DNA from: Flavobacteriales bacterium
GTDB taxonomy: Bacteria; Bacteroidota; Bacteroidia; Flavobacteriales_E; Vicingaceae
Length of the DNA: 64,000 nucleotides
Direction: 5' to 3'
NCBI GenBank assembly: GCA_015075325.1
Contig: JABTUP010000004.1
Span: 1 to 64,000, forward strand
Shown here: positions 15,576 to 25,344 of the stretch, in pieces
How positions within the stretch are numbered: position 1 is the first letter of the stretch
Layout: each line of letters begins with the position of its first letter
The notes under the pieces: generated by a model
The model's input: the letters and a program-made list of their open reading frames with translations, nothing else
Databases searched by the model: none
What the model was told of the DNA's origin: nothing
Position numbers and translations under genes: made by a program

Positions 15576-18500
15576 TTAAAAAGGGCTTTGAGTTGATATG
15601 GATTCATTTATTTGTTGAAACTTATCGGCCATTTCGGTTGCCAAGCCCGACTCTTTATAACGCTCAGAAGACATGATAATCAATTGTTGTAAAATGTATT
15701 TTGATCTATCCATTTCGGTTTGAACTGATCTTCGTTTATCTCCTTTCAATGAATTAAAGAAACGCAATTCTTCATCGTATTGGTTGATTAAGCTTTTTAC
15801 AATTTCATTTCCTTTTTTGTAATCTTTCAGCTTGTAATAAGATTCAGCAATGGCTATCATAAAATAGTTGTATTCCACAACTTGTTCGGGCATTACTTTT
15901 ACACAATGGTCGAGCACTTCTTTAGCTTTTTCTGGTTTTCCTAAACGGTGATATTCTTCGGCTAAACGAGCAAAGTTGTTTCTAAAGTTCATACACATTC
16001 TACGGTTGTTTTCGTCCATGTAAATGTTGCCTTTTTCCATTCCACCCCAAACAAATTTATTCACTAAGTTATCGTACATTATTTCGGCATTTACTTCGCC
16101 AGTTTGTCCGTCGTAGCTTTGTGCTTTGTATGGTACCAATCGATAAGCTAAACCTTCTAGTTGGAAATAAGGAGTTAAGCCAATATATGCTTCGTTTCCT
16201 GTAGTTATAGCAAAATAAATTGGGCGTTCCCAGTTATTTGCCGCTAAAATATCCAAGATAATTAAATCATTTTTCATGATGTAATTTTTCTCAATGGTCC
16301 AGTCTAATTTATCTAAAACTCTATCGGCTCTATCAGCAGAAACAGTTCCGTTTGCTATCACCTTTTGTTTATCTACTTTTAAACTAAAGTTTTTAGTTGG
16401 GAAAAAATCTACTTGTTTTCCTGAGCTTAATCCAACTTTAGATTTTGGGCTATCGTCCATAACAAACTCAATGGCTTCTTTAACATCAACATGACCAGCA
16501 ATTCCTCTGTCAAAAATTGGTAAATAATCGTTTGTTCCTTGTCGGATTTTGTATTCTGGAAGTAATTGAGGAATTCCGTCAGAAATCCATGCTTTTCTTC
16601 TCATTTGCTCGATGTACCAATCAGTATTTAATAAACTTAAGTTTACTACCCTCACATCGGTTCTGTAACCTTCAACTTCTTGAACATACCAAAGTGGGAA
16701 GGTGTCGTTATCGCCATTGGTAAACAAAATAGCATTAGGTGCACATGAGTTTAAGTAGTTTTTAGCAAAATCGCGAGCAGTATAACGATTCGAACGGTCG
16801 TGGTCGTCCCAGTTTTGTGTTCCCATTAATACAGGAGCAGCTAACAACGAAACAACTGTAACAGCAACTGCACTAATTACTTGAGGCATTTTTTTGCTCA
16901 TTATTTCATACAAGGCATATACACCAACTGCAATCCAAATTGCAAATACATAAAACGAACCAACATAAGCATAATCTCTTTCACGAGGTTGTAATGGAGG
17001 TGGATTGGTATAAAAGTTAATTGCCATACCGGTAAAGAAAAATAACAATCCTAACATCAACCAATCTTTAGGGTCTTTTATGAATTGATAAATTAATCCA
17101 ATAATGCCTAAAATAAGCGGTAAAAAGAAATAAACATTTCTTCCATGATTGTTTTTTGCTAAGGTGGTAATTAACGATTGATCACCTAAACGAGCTGAAT
17201 CGATAGCATCGATACCACTTAACCAACTACCATTAATAAATTCTCCTTGACTTTGAATATCGTTTTGACGTCCAACAAAATTCCACATGAAATATCTCCA
17301 ATACAAATGACCCCACTGGTAGTTAAATAGGAATGCCAAGTTTTCGCCAAATGTTGGTATTTTAATGGTTTCGCCATTCGATGCTTTAACATTTTTTCCT
17401 TTGTAATTGCTCCATTGTTTGTATGCTTCAACATGGTGACCTTGCGAACTCCACATACGAGGCATAAAACCCGAGGTTTTGCTGTCGTAATTTGGTTCGT
17501 TTTTTTCGCCTTTATTAGTTATTTCGTATTTGCCAGTTTGTTTGTTTTGGTAATATACTGGTTTACCAGCTTTATAAGGTTCACTTGCATCTAAAGGAGT
17601 ATTAAAAAACTGTCCTGTTAAAAATGGTGCTGAACCATATTGCTCACGATTTAAATAAGAAATTAAGCTAAATACGTTTTCTGGGTTATTCTCATCCATT
17701 GGTGGGTTAGCAGCCGAACGAGTCATGATAACCGCATACGTTGAATAACCAATTAAAATTACACTAAAACACAATAGAATGGTATTGAGTAAAACTTTGC
17801 CTTTTTTCTGAGTATAATACAACGCATAACTAACAAGAGCAATGAGTACTATTACATAAAATAATAATCCAGAATGAAATGGAAGTCCAAACGAATTTAC
17901 AAACAATAACTCAAAAATAGAGCCTATTTTATATGTTCCAGGAATAATACCAAATTGAACAACTCCTAAAATTAGTACTGAATAAAACCCTGCAATAAAA
18001 AAGTTTTTAAAATTTAGTTCTTTGGTTTTAAAGTAGAATAAGAAAACCATGGCTGGAATTGCCAATAAGTTTAATAAATGGACTCCAATAGATAAACCCA
18101 TTAAATACGCAATTAACACCATCCAACGTGTGCTGTGGCTTTCGCCCGAAACAGCATCCCATTTTAAAATAGCCCAAAATACTACTGCTGTAAACAACGA
18201 CGACATGGCATAAACCTCGCCTTCAACTGCTGAAAACCAAAATGAATCGGAAAACATGTAAGCTAATGAACCTACCAATGCACTTCCCATAATGGCAATG
18301 ATTTTAGCTTGAGTAAGTTCACCACTTTTTAAAGCTAATTTTTTAACTATAGCAGTAATACTCCAAAACAAAAACAAAATGGTAAACGAGCTACTTAATG
18401 CTGATAATGTATTAATAGCAAGTGCAGCATTTTCGGCTGAAGTAAACATGGTAAAAAATCGACCAATTAACATAAAAAGAGGTGCTCCTGGCGGATGGCC

Positions 18501-18641
18501 GACTTCTAAATTGTAAGCTGTTGCAATAAATTCACCACAATCCCAAAAACTTGATGTAGGCTCCATCGTTAGTAAATAAACTGCTGATGCTATTGCCCAT
18601 ACTGTCCAGCCTAAGATGTTGTTTAATAATTTGTAATTCAT
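15576..18641 (-). CDS. DUF2723 (TMEM260-like) polytopic membrane protein, putative GT-C glycosyltransferase
   Basis: The 1021-residue protein has many membrane helices in its first 620 residues and a soluble C-terminal half. The DUF2723 signature is clear at the N-terminus: MEPTSSFWDCGEFIATAYNL then VGHPPGAPLFMLIGR, with acidic residues in the first external loop as in GT-C enzymes. A second conserved stretch is NPPPLQPRERDYAYVGSFY, and the soluble part has FTNGDNDTFPLWYVQEVEGY. The last 200 residues look TPR-like (EEYHRLGKPEKAKEVLDHC). Animal TMEM260 is an O-mannosyltransferase, and bacterial members are widespread in Bacteroidota. Protein O-glycosylation in the periplasm is the likely role, but the donor and acceptor are unknown. 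Confidence 0.9.
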   Translation of the reverse strand: MNYKLLNNILGWTVWAIASAVYLLTMEPTSSFWDCGEFIATAYNLEVGHPPGAPLFMLIGRFFTMFTSAENAALAINTLSALSSSFTILFLFWSITAIVKKLALKSGELTQAKIIAIMGSALVGSLAYMFSDSFWFSAVEGEVYAMSSLFTAVVFWAILKWDAVSGESHSTRWMVLIAYLMGLSIGVHLLNLLAIPAMVFLFYFKTKELNFKNFFIAGFYSVLILGVVQFGIIPGTYKIGSIFELLFVNSFGLPFHSGLLFYVIVLIALVSYALYYTQKKGKVLLNTILLCFSVILIGYSTYAVIMTRSAANPPMDENNPENVFSLISYLNREQYGSAPFLTGQFFNTPLDASEPYKAGKPVYYQNKQTGKYEITNKGEKNEPNYDSKTSGFMPRMWSSQGHHVEAYKQWSNYKGKNVKASNGETIKIPTFGENLAFLFNYQWGHLYWRYFMWNFVGRQNDIQSQGEFINGSWLSGIDAIDSARLGDQSLITTLAKNNHGRNVYFFLPLILGIIGLIYQFIKDPKDWLMLGLLFFFTGMAINFYTNPPPLQPRERDYAYVGSFYVFAIWIAVGVYALYEIMSKKMPQVISAVAVTVVSLLAAPVLMGTQNWDDHDRSNRYTARDFAKNYLNSCAPNAILFTNGDNDTFPLWYVQEVEGYRTDVRVVNLSLLNTDWYIEQMRRKAWISDGIPQLLPEYKIRQGTNDYLPIFDRGIAGHVDVKEAIEFVMDDSPKSKVGLSSGKQVDFFPTKNFSLKVDKQKVIANGTVSADRADRVLDKLDWTIEKNYIMKNDLIILDILAANNWERPIYFAITTGNEAYIGLTPYFQLEGLAYRLVPYKAQSYDGQTGEVNAEIMYDNLVNKFVWGGMEKGNIYMDENNRRMCMNFRNNFARLAEEYHRLGKPEKAKEVLDHCVKVMPEQVVEYNYFMIAIAESYYKLKDYKKGNEIVKSLINQYDEELRFFNSLKGDKRRSVQTEMDRSKYILQQLIIMSSERYKESGLATEMADKFQQINESISTQSPF

Positions 18642-18725
18642 ACGTATAATAATTTTATAGGAAGCGAATTTATGAAATTCTGAACGATTAATTGTTAAAG
18701 GGTGTTAATCTATGTTAAAAAATGT

Positions 18726-18808
18726 AGGAGGGAGCCTCCCCAACCCCTCCGAAGGAGGGGCTTCGTAGATGAGCGAAGACCGAAGTGGGAAGTTGGAAGT
18801 GGGAAGTA
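18726..18808. repeat. Intergenic REP-like hairpin repeat
   Basis: Contains the palindrome aacccctccgaaggagggg and a tandem GAAGTGGGAAGTTGGAAG tract. It is related to the element at 14744-14819 and is in opposite orientation, so the two flank the FkbM and DUF2723 genes. Confidence 0.6.
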
Positions 18809-18856
18809 ACCTATTGTATTGTTCTTTTAGCATCGGACTTAAAAAAATAAAAAATA

Positions 18857-18887
18857 ATTGTGTAGAAAAAATATTTTATTACTTTTG
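18857..18887 (+). promoter_or_regulatory. tRNA-Gln promoter (Bacteroidota type)
   Basis: A -33 TTG at 18858-18860 and an exact -7 TACTTTTG at 18880-18887 are 19 bp apart, within the usual Bacteroidota range. Transcription would start just before the tRNA at 18897. Confidence 0.65.
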
Positions 18888-18896
18888 CCGACCAAT

Positions 18897-18969
18897 TGTC
18901 CGATGGTGTAACTGGCAACACGTCTGGTTTTGGTCCAGAAGAGTCTAGGTTCGAGCCCTAGTCGGACAA
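18897..18969 (+). tRNA. tRNA-Gln (anticodon UUG)
   Basis: A 7-bp acceptor stem (TGTCCGA / TCGGACA) closes a cloverleaf of 73 nt. The anticodon stem TCTGG / CCAGA holds the loop TTTTGGT with anticodon TTG, and the T-arm reads CTAGG TTCGAGC CCTAG. The CCA end is not encoded. It is followed at once by an intrinsic terminator. Confidence 0.96.
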
Positions 18970-18974
18970 CTTGT

Positions 18975-19016
18975 AAAAACCTCAACTTATTGTTTATCAA
19001 TTTGTTGAGGTTTTTT
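18975..19016 (+). terminator. Intrinsic terminator after tRNA-Gln
   Basis: The stem AAAAACCTCAAC / GTTGAGGTTTTT encloses a 17-nt loop and ends in a T-tract, 5 bp after the tRNA. Confidence 0.8.
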
Positions 19017-19123
19017 GATTAATGCTTTTGTACGATTTTTGTATTATAAAGAATTGGATTTTTAGAAATAGTATTTCTTTCGTTTTATTCTTTTGTTAAA
19101 TGCAACTAATTTATGAAGTGAAA

Positions 19124-22100
19124 TTATAAGTTTTTACGTACTCCAATTCCTTTTGAAATTATCTCCTTTACCATACCAAACATCATTGCATTAAAATCTT
19201 CTCTAGCCTCTTTATTATCTGTTATAAGTTTATAGAAGTCAAAATTGGTAGTTACGTGTTTTAGTAGCTCTTGTTCGGAAACTTTATCGCTAGTAATTCT
19301 TGCATTTTGGTCGTCAGAATATTTAAGAGAACTCAATACTTCTTCATTTCTAGCTACATCATTTGCAATATCTTCAGCCATTTTACGCACTTTATCAGCA
19401 TCTTCAAACTGAGTCCCGTAACGGTCGTTAAAAGTTTTTAGAATACTTGAAAGCCTATCAATTTCAGGATTATTACTACTTCCCCTCATGTCGGTAGGAA
19501 TAGGTTTTAAATCTTCTCCTTGTTCCATTGCAATATTAGAAGTAGCCTCCAATTGCAGGCGATAACTATCCATATCTATATTATCTAGTATGCCTTTTGC
19601 CAAATCAAGTGGCGTATCTCCTCCAAGTTTGTTTTGTAAATGGTTTAAGAAAATATACAAACGCTCTAAATAAGGATTTTCGAAAGGAACAATTTGAGAT
19701 AAAAAGATATAAAGTCTTACATAGGTTTTGACTTTTGCTCTAAAATCAGATTGTTGCTCTTCCTCTAATTGAGTTCTAAATACTTCTGACGAACTATCGA
19801 GTAAAACATGAAGTTGGTCAATCGGTACATTAGCTAATATCTTTTCTGAAAAATCATGAACTTGTTCTTTTGTATAAACTTGAAAATTATCTAAGGCATC
19901 TTGTAAATCAAATAATTTATTGGGGTCAGTAGCCTCTCCTAAAATGGTACTTTCATAATAAGGTTTAAACGACTTTTCAATATCCTCAATAGAGTTTGCA
20001 AAATCTAAAACAAAAGTATCTTTCTTTAATGGATGACTTCGATTTAATCGAGATAAAGTTTGAACTGCATTAACTCCTCCAAGTTTTTTGTCAACATACA
20101 TGGTGTGTAAAAGTGGTTGGTCAAATCCTGTTTGATATTTGCTAGCCACCAATAAAAAACGATATTCATTCTTTTCAAATTCTGAAGGAATAGCTGAACT
20201 AGAAAATCCATTTAAACTAGCCTCTGTTTCTCCATCAATTTCACCTGAAAATGCAACAATAGCTTTATATGGTGAATGAATTGCTTTTAAATATTCATCA
20301 AAAGCTTTTTTGTATTTAACAGCATTTGCTCTAGAACTAGTTACCAACATAGCTTTAGCCAATCCACCTATTCTCTTTTTTTGGATTACATTCTCCATAA
20401 AATGGTCTATTACCAACATAGACTTCTTTTTAACTGCATGTTCGCTACTTTCCACAAAAAATTTAAGCTTTTTTTGAGCCTTCTTTTTATCATACTCTGG
20501 GTCGTCTTCTATTCTTTTTAATAAAGCGTAGTAACTCTTATATGTTGTATAGTTTAATAACACATCTTTTATAAACCCTTCATCAATTGCTTGTTTCATT
20601 GAATACAAATGAAAGGCTTTGAATTTTGTTTTTCCTTCATCTTCAAATGGAACTCCAAACAACTCTAAAGTTTTATTTTTGGGTGTTGCAGTAAAAGCAA
20701 AATAACTCGCATTTGGCAGTAGTTTTCTTGATTTCACTAACAACCTAATCATATCTTCTCCTGTTGCAGTCTCTTCCGAGTCTTCAACATCAACCATGCT
20801 AGTTATGTCTTCTAAATCTTCATCAAGCTCTGTTTGCGTTTGTTGGTCGAGGTTTAATTTTGATAACGATTCGTTTAGTTTACGAGCCATTTGACCACTT
20901 AAACTAGAGTGTGCCTCGTCTATAATAATTCCAAAATTTGTTGATGGCAACTCCCCAATTTCTTCGACAATGTGAGGGAATTTTTGAATAGTGGTAATAA
21001 TAATTTTTTTACCTTCTTCTAATGCTTCTTTTAACTGCTTACTACCTTCTGTAATTGCTTCAACAACACCTTTTACCTGTTGAAACTGTTTGATGTTGTT
21101 TCTAATTTGAGCATCTAAAACTGTTCGGTCGGTAACAACAATAACGGTATCAAATACATTTTTCTCTCCTGTTTTATTGTGTAAACCCACTAATTGATGA
21201 GCCAACCAAGCAATTGAATTTGATTTGCCTGACCCAGCGGAATGTTGAATCAAATATTTTTGTCCTGAACCTTTTTCTTGAGCATCGGCTAATATATTCC
21301 GCACAGCTACCATTTGGTGATAACGAGGAAAAATTAATTTATTTTCTCGCTTAATTTTTTTCTTACCACTAGCATCAAGGTATTCTTTGTCCTCAGTAAT
21401 TAATTGGCAAAAATTCTGTAAAATATCTGTTACACTATCTTTCGTTAATATTTCTTTCCATAGGTAATCTGTTTTTATGCCATTTGGATTAGGTGGATTT
21501 CCTGCTCCATTTTTATAACCTTGATTAAAAGGTAGGAAATAAGATTTATCTCCTTTCAAATGAGTACACATCCATACTTCTTCGGTGTCAACAGCAAAAT
21601 TAACCATCAACCTTCCTAGCCTAAAAATTTCTTCGTTCGGGTCTCTATCGTTTTTGTATTGTTTTATTGCGTGGTCAACATTTTGTTTGGTTAATTCATT
21701 TTTTAGTTCAAACGAAGCAACAGGAATACCATTTATAAACAACATTATATCTAACGATTTTTTGTTGTTTGGCGAAAAATAAACCTGACGCATTACCGAA
21801 AACAAATTGGCTTGATAAAGAGCGGTTGCAGTAGCATTATAAGCCGAAACTGGTTTATCGTAAAACAACTCCAACTTAGTATCGGTAAAGCCATCGGTAA
21901 AGCCTTTGCGAAGCACCTCAACAATCCCTTTTAGTTTTATTTGGTCGTTTAATCTTTTTATAATTTTTTGCTGATACAGCTCTTTATGATATTGTTTAAG
22001 TTTAGCAACTGCTTTGGGTTGAGTGCTTTCTAAAAATTGAAAAAGGAGTGCTGAGTCTAAACAATCTACATTATTGTAGTGAGTGTTATCTCTAAGTATA

Positions 22101-22177
22101 TAGTTATTTTCAGCAACTAAATACTGAGTAATGTGAGCTTCTAAACCTTTCTCTGTAGTGTCTGTTTGTTTTGCCAT
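19124..22177 (-). CDS. hsdR: Type I restriction endonuclease subunit R (HsdR)
   Basis: The protein of about 1017 residues is the motor and nuclease subunit of a type I restriction enzyme. It cleaves unmodified DNA after ATP-driven translocation. The N-terminal HSDR_N nuclease domain shows D143 and E157-x-K159 (SLDIMLFINGIPVASFELK). The helicase core has Walker A SAGSGKS at 313-319, the DEAH box at 420-423 and motif III FTATP. A coiled-coil C-terminal region would bind HsdM. I chose the ATG at 22177 (MAKQTDTTEKGLEAHITQYL). A TTG eight codons earlier is in frame, but the intervening sequence is part of an 11-bp repeat tract. It is the last gene of the operon. The frame is intact. Confidence 0.93.
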   Translation of the reverse strand: MAKQTDTTEKGLEAHITQYLVAENNYILRDNTHYNNVDCLDSALLFQFLESTQPKAVAKLKQYHKELYQQKIIKRLNDQIKLKGIVEVLRKGFTDGFTDTKLELFYDKPVSAYNATATALYQANLFSVMRQVYFSPNNKKSLDIMLFINGIPVASFELKNELTKQNVDHAIKQYKNDRDPNEEIFRLGRLMVNFAVDTEEVWMCTHLKGDKSYFLPFNQGYKNGAGNPPNPNGIKTDYLWKEILTKDSVTDILQNFCQLITEDKEYLDASGKKKIKRENKLIFPRYHQMVAVRNILADAQEKGSGQKYLIQHSAGSGKSNSIAWLAHQLVGLHNKTGEKNVFDTVIVVTDRTVLDAQIRNNIKQFQQVKGVVEAITEGSKQLKEALEEGKKIIITTIQKFPHIVEEIGELPSTNFGIIIDEAHSSLSGQMARKLNESLSKLNLDQQTQTELDEDLEDITSMVDVEDSEETATGEDMIRLLVKSRKLLPNASYFAFTATPKNKTLELFGVPFEDEGKTKFKAFHLYSMKQAIDEGFIKDVLLNYTTYKSYYALLKRIEDDPEYDKKKAQKKLKFFVESSEHAVKKKSMLVIDHFMENVIQKKRIGGLAKAMLVTSSRANAVKYKKAFDEYLKAIHSPYKAIVAFSGEIDGETEASLNGFSSSAIPSEFEKNEYRFLLVASKYQTGFDQPLLHTMYVDKKLGGVNAVQTLSRLNRSHPLKKDTFVLDFANSIEDIEKSFKPYYESTILGEATDPNKLFDLQDALDNFQVYTKEQVHDFSEKILANVPIDQLHVLLDSSSEVFRTQLEEEQQSDFRAKVKTYVRLYIFLSQIVPFENPYLERLYIFLNHLQNKLGGDTPLDLAKGILDNIDMDSYRLQLEATSNIAMEQGEDLKPIPTDMRGSSNNPEIDRLSSILKTFNDRYGTQFEDADKVRKMAEDIANDVARNEEVLSSLKYSDDQNARITSDKVSEQELLKHVTTNFDFYKLITDNKEAREDFNAMMFGMVKEIISKGIGVRKNL

Positions 22178-22180
22178 GTT

Positions 22181-22285
22181 TTCGTCTAATTCTCGTCTCA
22201 ATATTAAATGTGTATCTTGTTTTAAACCAGTGTTTTACACCTAAATCTCGTCTAAGTTTCGTCTAAATCCCGTCTAAATCTCGTC
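22181..22285. repeat. 11-bp direct repeats between the AAA_4 gene and hsdR
   Basis: Four head-to-tail 11-bp units (consensus taaatctcgtc) occupy 22242-22285, with the stop codon of the upstream gene inside them. Two more degenerate units (ttcgtc, taattctcgtc) lie at 22181-22197, right before the hsdR ATG. The period equals about one helical turn. Confidence 0.8.
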
Positions 22286-23935
22286 TAAAATCCACTGCCT
22301 GTTATCTCCTAATTTAATTTTACCCTCACGCTTCATTTTTTGCAAAATATTTTTGATTTTGTGGCTTTTTTGAAGCAAACTCAACACATCTGGTAGTTTA
22401 TCAAAAAGTACTTTCTCAAAATCTTCTTTTTTACCTTCTTTAAATTTTTTAAGATAATCTACAATTATTTTTTGGCAGTATTCATCATCAATACCACGAT
22501 GTTTTATATAATCTGCCTTATCTCCTGTTGCATTAGCTACTGTAGCCGAAATATGAAAATTAGGCTTTCTTCCTTCTATTAGTCCTTTGCTTTTTAAACG
22601 AGAAACTTCCGCATCATTTAATACTTTAGATTTAGAAACTTTATCTAAGGCAATAATATCTAATAAGTCTAACTCTTTTATTGCAGCTACTTTTCTGGCA
22701 TAATCAATATCAACCACTTTACCTGTTACCGTTAATTTAACTTTGTTATCTACAAATTCGTAATCGGGTAGAGGGAAAAACTTTTTACGCTGTATGTTAA
22801 ACATTCGTTTAATTCCGCTACCAATAGCATCAATCATATTCAAGTTAATCATGGCTTCAACCAAAAATGGGTTTCTGTAAGTAGGCTCTGGAGCATCAGA
22901 AATAACCACATCTTCAATACTTGTTGGTATAAAATTACCTGAATTGATAAAAACCAATTTACCGTCTTCGTGTTCGACCAAATTAATTTTTCCGCCTAAA
23001 GTGTAATCTTGATGAGCAACACAATTGTTTAACCCCTCACGAACAATGTACGGGTCGTATTGGTCAACCTCATCTGGAAACAAAGTTCCATCAGCAATGT
23101 AGCGGTATTTTAAATTTCTAATTTTTTTATATACCTCATCGGTGTTTAATAATAGCGGACAAGTAAAGTGTTGGTAATCCTTTTCAATATTATCGCTGTT
23201 TCTTAAAATCCACGAAATTTTTGCGGTTGCAGGATTTATAAAATGTTCGGATTCGGGTTTGCCCAACAGTAAAATAGCTGTGCGAGTTATTTTACCTTTA
23301 ATGCAAACTTTTGCTTTATTTAAAAAGGTGGCATTGTCCCATTGGTCAACTTCATTGGCTAAATGAGTGTTTTTCTTTTTAAAATTTTCTCGTGCTGTTG
23401 CTATTGCTTTTACCGATAAATCATCAATAGTGGCGTTTTCGACAATAACCGAACTCCAATCTTCACCTCTAACCTGGTTTCTGATGCGTTCAACCTCTTC
23501 TAAGTTTAAGGCATTTAGTTCTTCGCCATCTCTGCCATAATAATGTCCTTTCCAAGAAATAGGAATGCCTTTTGGTGCTGCTGGTATTTCAAACAAAACA
23601 ACACGCCCTTCGGGAGTGTGTGCTTCATAAATTTCGATAAAAGTTAACCTGCCAGTTGTGTGGTTTGCTACTTCGGCTTTTAGGCTGTCTAAATCTGCTC
23701 GGTTGGTTCTAAATTGTGTATTTACAATGCTTTTATCGCTGTCTTTTATACCAAAAACCAACCACGAAGAGCGTTTGCCTTTAAGGTTGGCTTCGTTGCA
23801 AAGGGCAGAAAAGTATTTGCCAATTTTTTCAAAATCGTAGTTTCTTTTGGCTTCTTTAAACTCCACCACTTCGTTTTCTAAACCATTGGTGCGGAGCGTA
23901 TTTAAAATGGACAGTATTTCGGCAGTAGTTCTCAT
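22274..23935 (-). CDS. AlbA_2/AAA_4-domain putative transcriptional regulator in the hsd operon
   Basis: The 553-residue protein begins with an AlbA_2 (Schlafen AAA_4) domain at about 14-150 (ENEVVEFKEAKRN, then GKYFSALCNEANL and SSWLVFGIKD, then HYYGRDGEELNAL). A GHKL-like ATP-binding domain near 280-400 has YIVREGLNNCVAHQDYTLGG, GNFIPTS and RNPFLVEAMINLNMIDAIGS. A winged-helix-like C-terminus follows. Such proteins are frequent passengers of type I restriction loci and are usually viewed as regulators. It overlaps hsdS by 4 bp (ATGA), so it is translationally coupled. Its C-terminal codons and stop lie in an 11-bp repeat tract. Its target is not known; the tract is a candidate operator. Confidence 0.85.
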   Translation of the reverse strand: MRTTAEILSILNTLRTNGLENEVVEFKEAKRNYDFEKIGKYFSALCNEANLKGKRSSWLVFGIKDSDKSIVNTQFRTNRADLDSLKAEVANHTTGRLTFIEIYEAHTPEGRVVLFEIPAAPKGIPISWKGHYYGRDGEELNALNLEEVERIRNQVRGEDWSSVIVENATIDDLSVKAIATARENFKKKNTHLANEVDQWDNATFLNKAKVCIKGKITRTAILLLGKPESEHFINPATAKISWILRNSDNIEKDYQHFTCPLLLNTDEVYKKIRNLKYRYIADGTLFPDEVDQYDPYIVREGLNNCVAHQDYTLGGKINLVEHEDGKLVFINSGNFIPTSIEDVVISDAPEPTYRNPFLVEAMINLNMIDAIGSGIKRMFNIQRKKFFPLPDYEFVDNKVKLTVTGKVVDIDYARKVAAIKELDLLDIIALDKVSKSKVLNDAEVSRLKSKGLIEGRKPNFHISATVANATGDKADYIKHRGIDDEYCQKIIVDYLKKFKEGKKEDFEKVLFDKLPDVLSLLQKSHKIKNILQKMKREGKIKLGDNRQWILDEI

Positions 23936-25344
23936 TCTTCAACATCTTCGTTTTGGTATTCGGGTTCGTCTTCTGCTGCAATATACAGTTCGTCTTCCAA
24001 CTCATCGTATGTTTCAGGTTCAGTAATAGTAGGTATTTCGTAATTTCTCACATCTATTTTGCCAGTAACCGCTTCGGCTATTAAGGCTGTTTTGTATTCT
24101 TCTACCAAAGCCAATTCTTTTTCAATTTTGGAAATGGTGGTGTTGATTATTTCAGTTTCGCTATCAATAAATTGAACGATTTTCTTTTGCTCATCAACTA
24201 TCGGGATAGCAATTTTTAAGGTGATAAGTTCTGTAGAATTAATTGCAGGATAACTTACACCGTTTGATTCAGAAACTACTTTACCAATAAAGTAGTTGGC
24301 TCGTATTGCATAGTTTAGAAATTCACTACGAACATTCTTTCTTGGTCTTAATACTGCAAATCCAGTTGAAACAATTAAGTTTTCCGAATCACCATTAATA
24401 TGCATTATCGCCTTGAGATAAGTTCTTACTGTTGAAACTATGATGTCTCCTTCTTTAACAATCCTGCGTGCTCTTGAAGGGGCATCATTAAATTTGTAAG
24501 AAACTATTTCACTCACGTTTCCATTTGAATCTACATTTCCAATATCTATGTAGCGTAGTTGGTAATCTTTATCAGTTTTGTCTGTTAACGATTCATCATT
24601 GCAAGTGACAAAGTATTTAATTGGTTTGACCTCCCAATGCTCTGGAATATCCCCCAACCATTCAATGCCCGAAGGTTTCATCTTCACATTGGCATCTAAA
24701 CCTTTGGTAACGGCTTGGTTGATGATGGCGGCTTTTTGCTCGTTGAGTAGTTTGATGAGTTGCTTTTTCTTTTGTATAAAGCGGTTAATTTTTGCCAGTT
24801 TGTAATCTAAAAAGCGGGCAATGGCAGTTTGTTCTTCGGGGGTGGGAATAACTGTTTTAATATTAAAAAACTTATCTGTATATAATCTTAAACGACTATC
24901 AATAATACCCGTTGATTGTTTTTTAAACTCTTGTTGTGCCTCCTTTGTTCTAAATAAATAGCCAAAATACTTTTCACCACCAATTAATGAACGATATACA
25001 CAATATGCTGGACTGGTGATGCCATTGAATTTGGAAATACCTAAACTTCCATTCCATGCCAACATTATGTTAATAACTAAATCACCTTTCTCTACTATTT
25101 TATATCCAACAAGGGTCTTAGCATTGCTAATCATTTCATTTTCCGCTAACCTATCTCTCTTTTTTGTAACACCAGTATAGTGAGATACTGATAGCAAATC
25201 CTCATCTCCAGTTTCACTCCTGTTGTCTATCTCTCTAAAAAAATATTTTATTCTTCTCTCCTCCCAATGCTCAGGAATATCTCCGAGCCAAGCAATACCA
25301 GAAGGTTTGTATTTTGTGTATGGTTTTAGGTTATTCATTACCAT
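23932..25344 (-). CDS. hsdS: Type I restriction-modification specificity subunit (HsdS)
   Basis: The 470-residue protein has two target recognition domains. Each begins with the same conserved motif, KPSGIAWLGDIPEHWE at about 12-27 and KPSGIEWLGDIPEHWE near 222-237. Each is followed by a variable region and a long helix (PEEQTAIARFLDYKLAKINR and VDEQKKIVQFIDSETEIINT) that spaces the two domains. It dictates which bipartite DNA sequence HsdM methylates and HsdR restricts. An acidic tail (EDELYIAAEDEPEYQNEDVE) is unusual. The start overlaps the RAYT gene by 14 bp. The internal duplication could allow domain shuffling, but no second hsdS or invertase is present here. Confidence 0.93.
   Translation of the reverse strand: MVMNNLKPYTKYKPSGIAWLGDIPEHWEERRIKYFFREIDNRSETGDEDLLSVSHYTGVTKKRDRLAENEMISNAKTLVGYKIVEKGDLVINIMLAWNGSLGISKFNGITSPAYCVYRSLIGGEKYFGYLFRTKEAQQEFKKQSTGIIDSRLRLYTDKFFNIKTVIPTPEEQTAIARFLDYKLAKINRFIQKKKQLIKLLNEQKAAIINQAVTKGLDANVKMKPSGIEWLGDIPEHWEVKPIKYFVTCNDESLTDKTDKDYQLRYIDIGNVDSNGNVSEIVSYKFNDAPSRARRIVKEGDIIVSTVRTYLKAIMHINGDSENLIVSTGFAVLRPRKNVRSEFLNYAIRANYFIGKVVSESNGVSYPAINSTELITLKIAIPIVDEQKKIVQFIDSETEIINTTISKIEKELALVEEYKTALIAEAVTGKIDVRNYEIPTITEPETYDELEDELYIAAEDEPEYQNEDVEE

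Noticed and set aside
19124-22201. Longer hsdR starting at the TTG at 22201
   Set aside because: The extra eight codons come from the 11-bp repeat tract, and the ATG at 22177 begins the normal HsdR N-terminus.
23932-25344. Invertible hsdS specificity system
   Set aside because: Only one hsdS with two similar half-sites is present, with no second copy, inverted partner or recombinase in the window.
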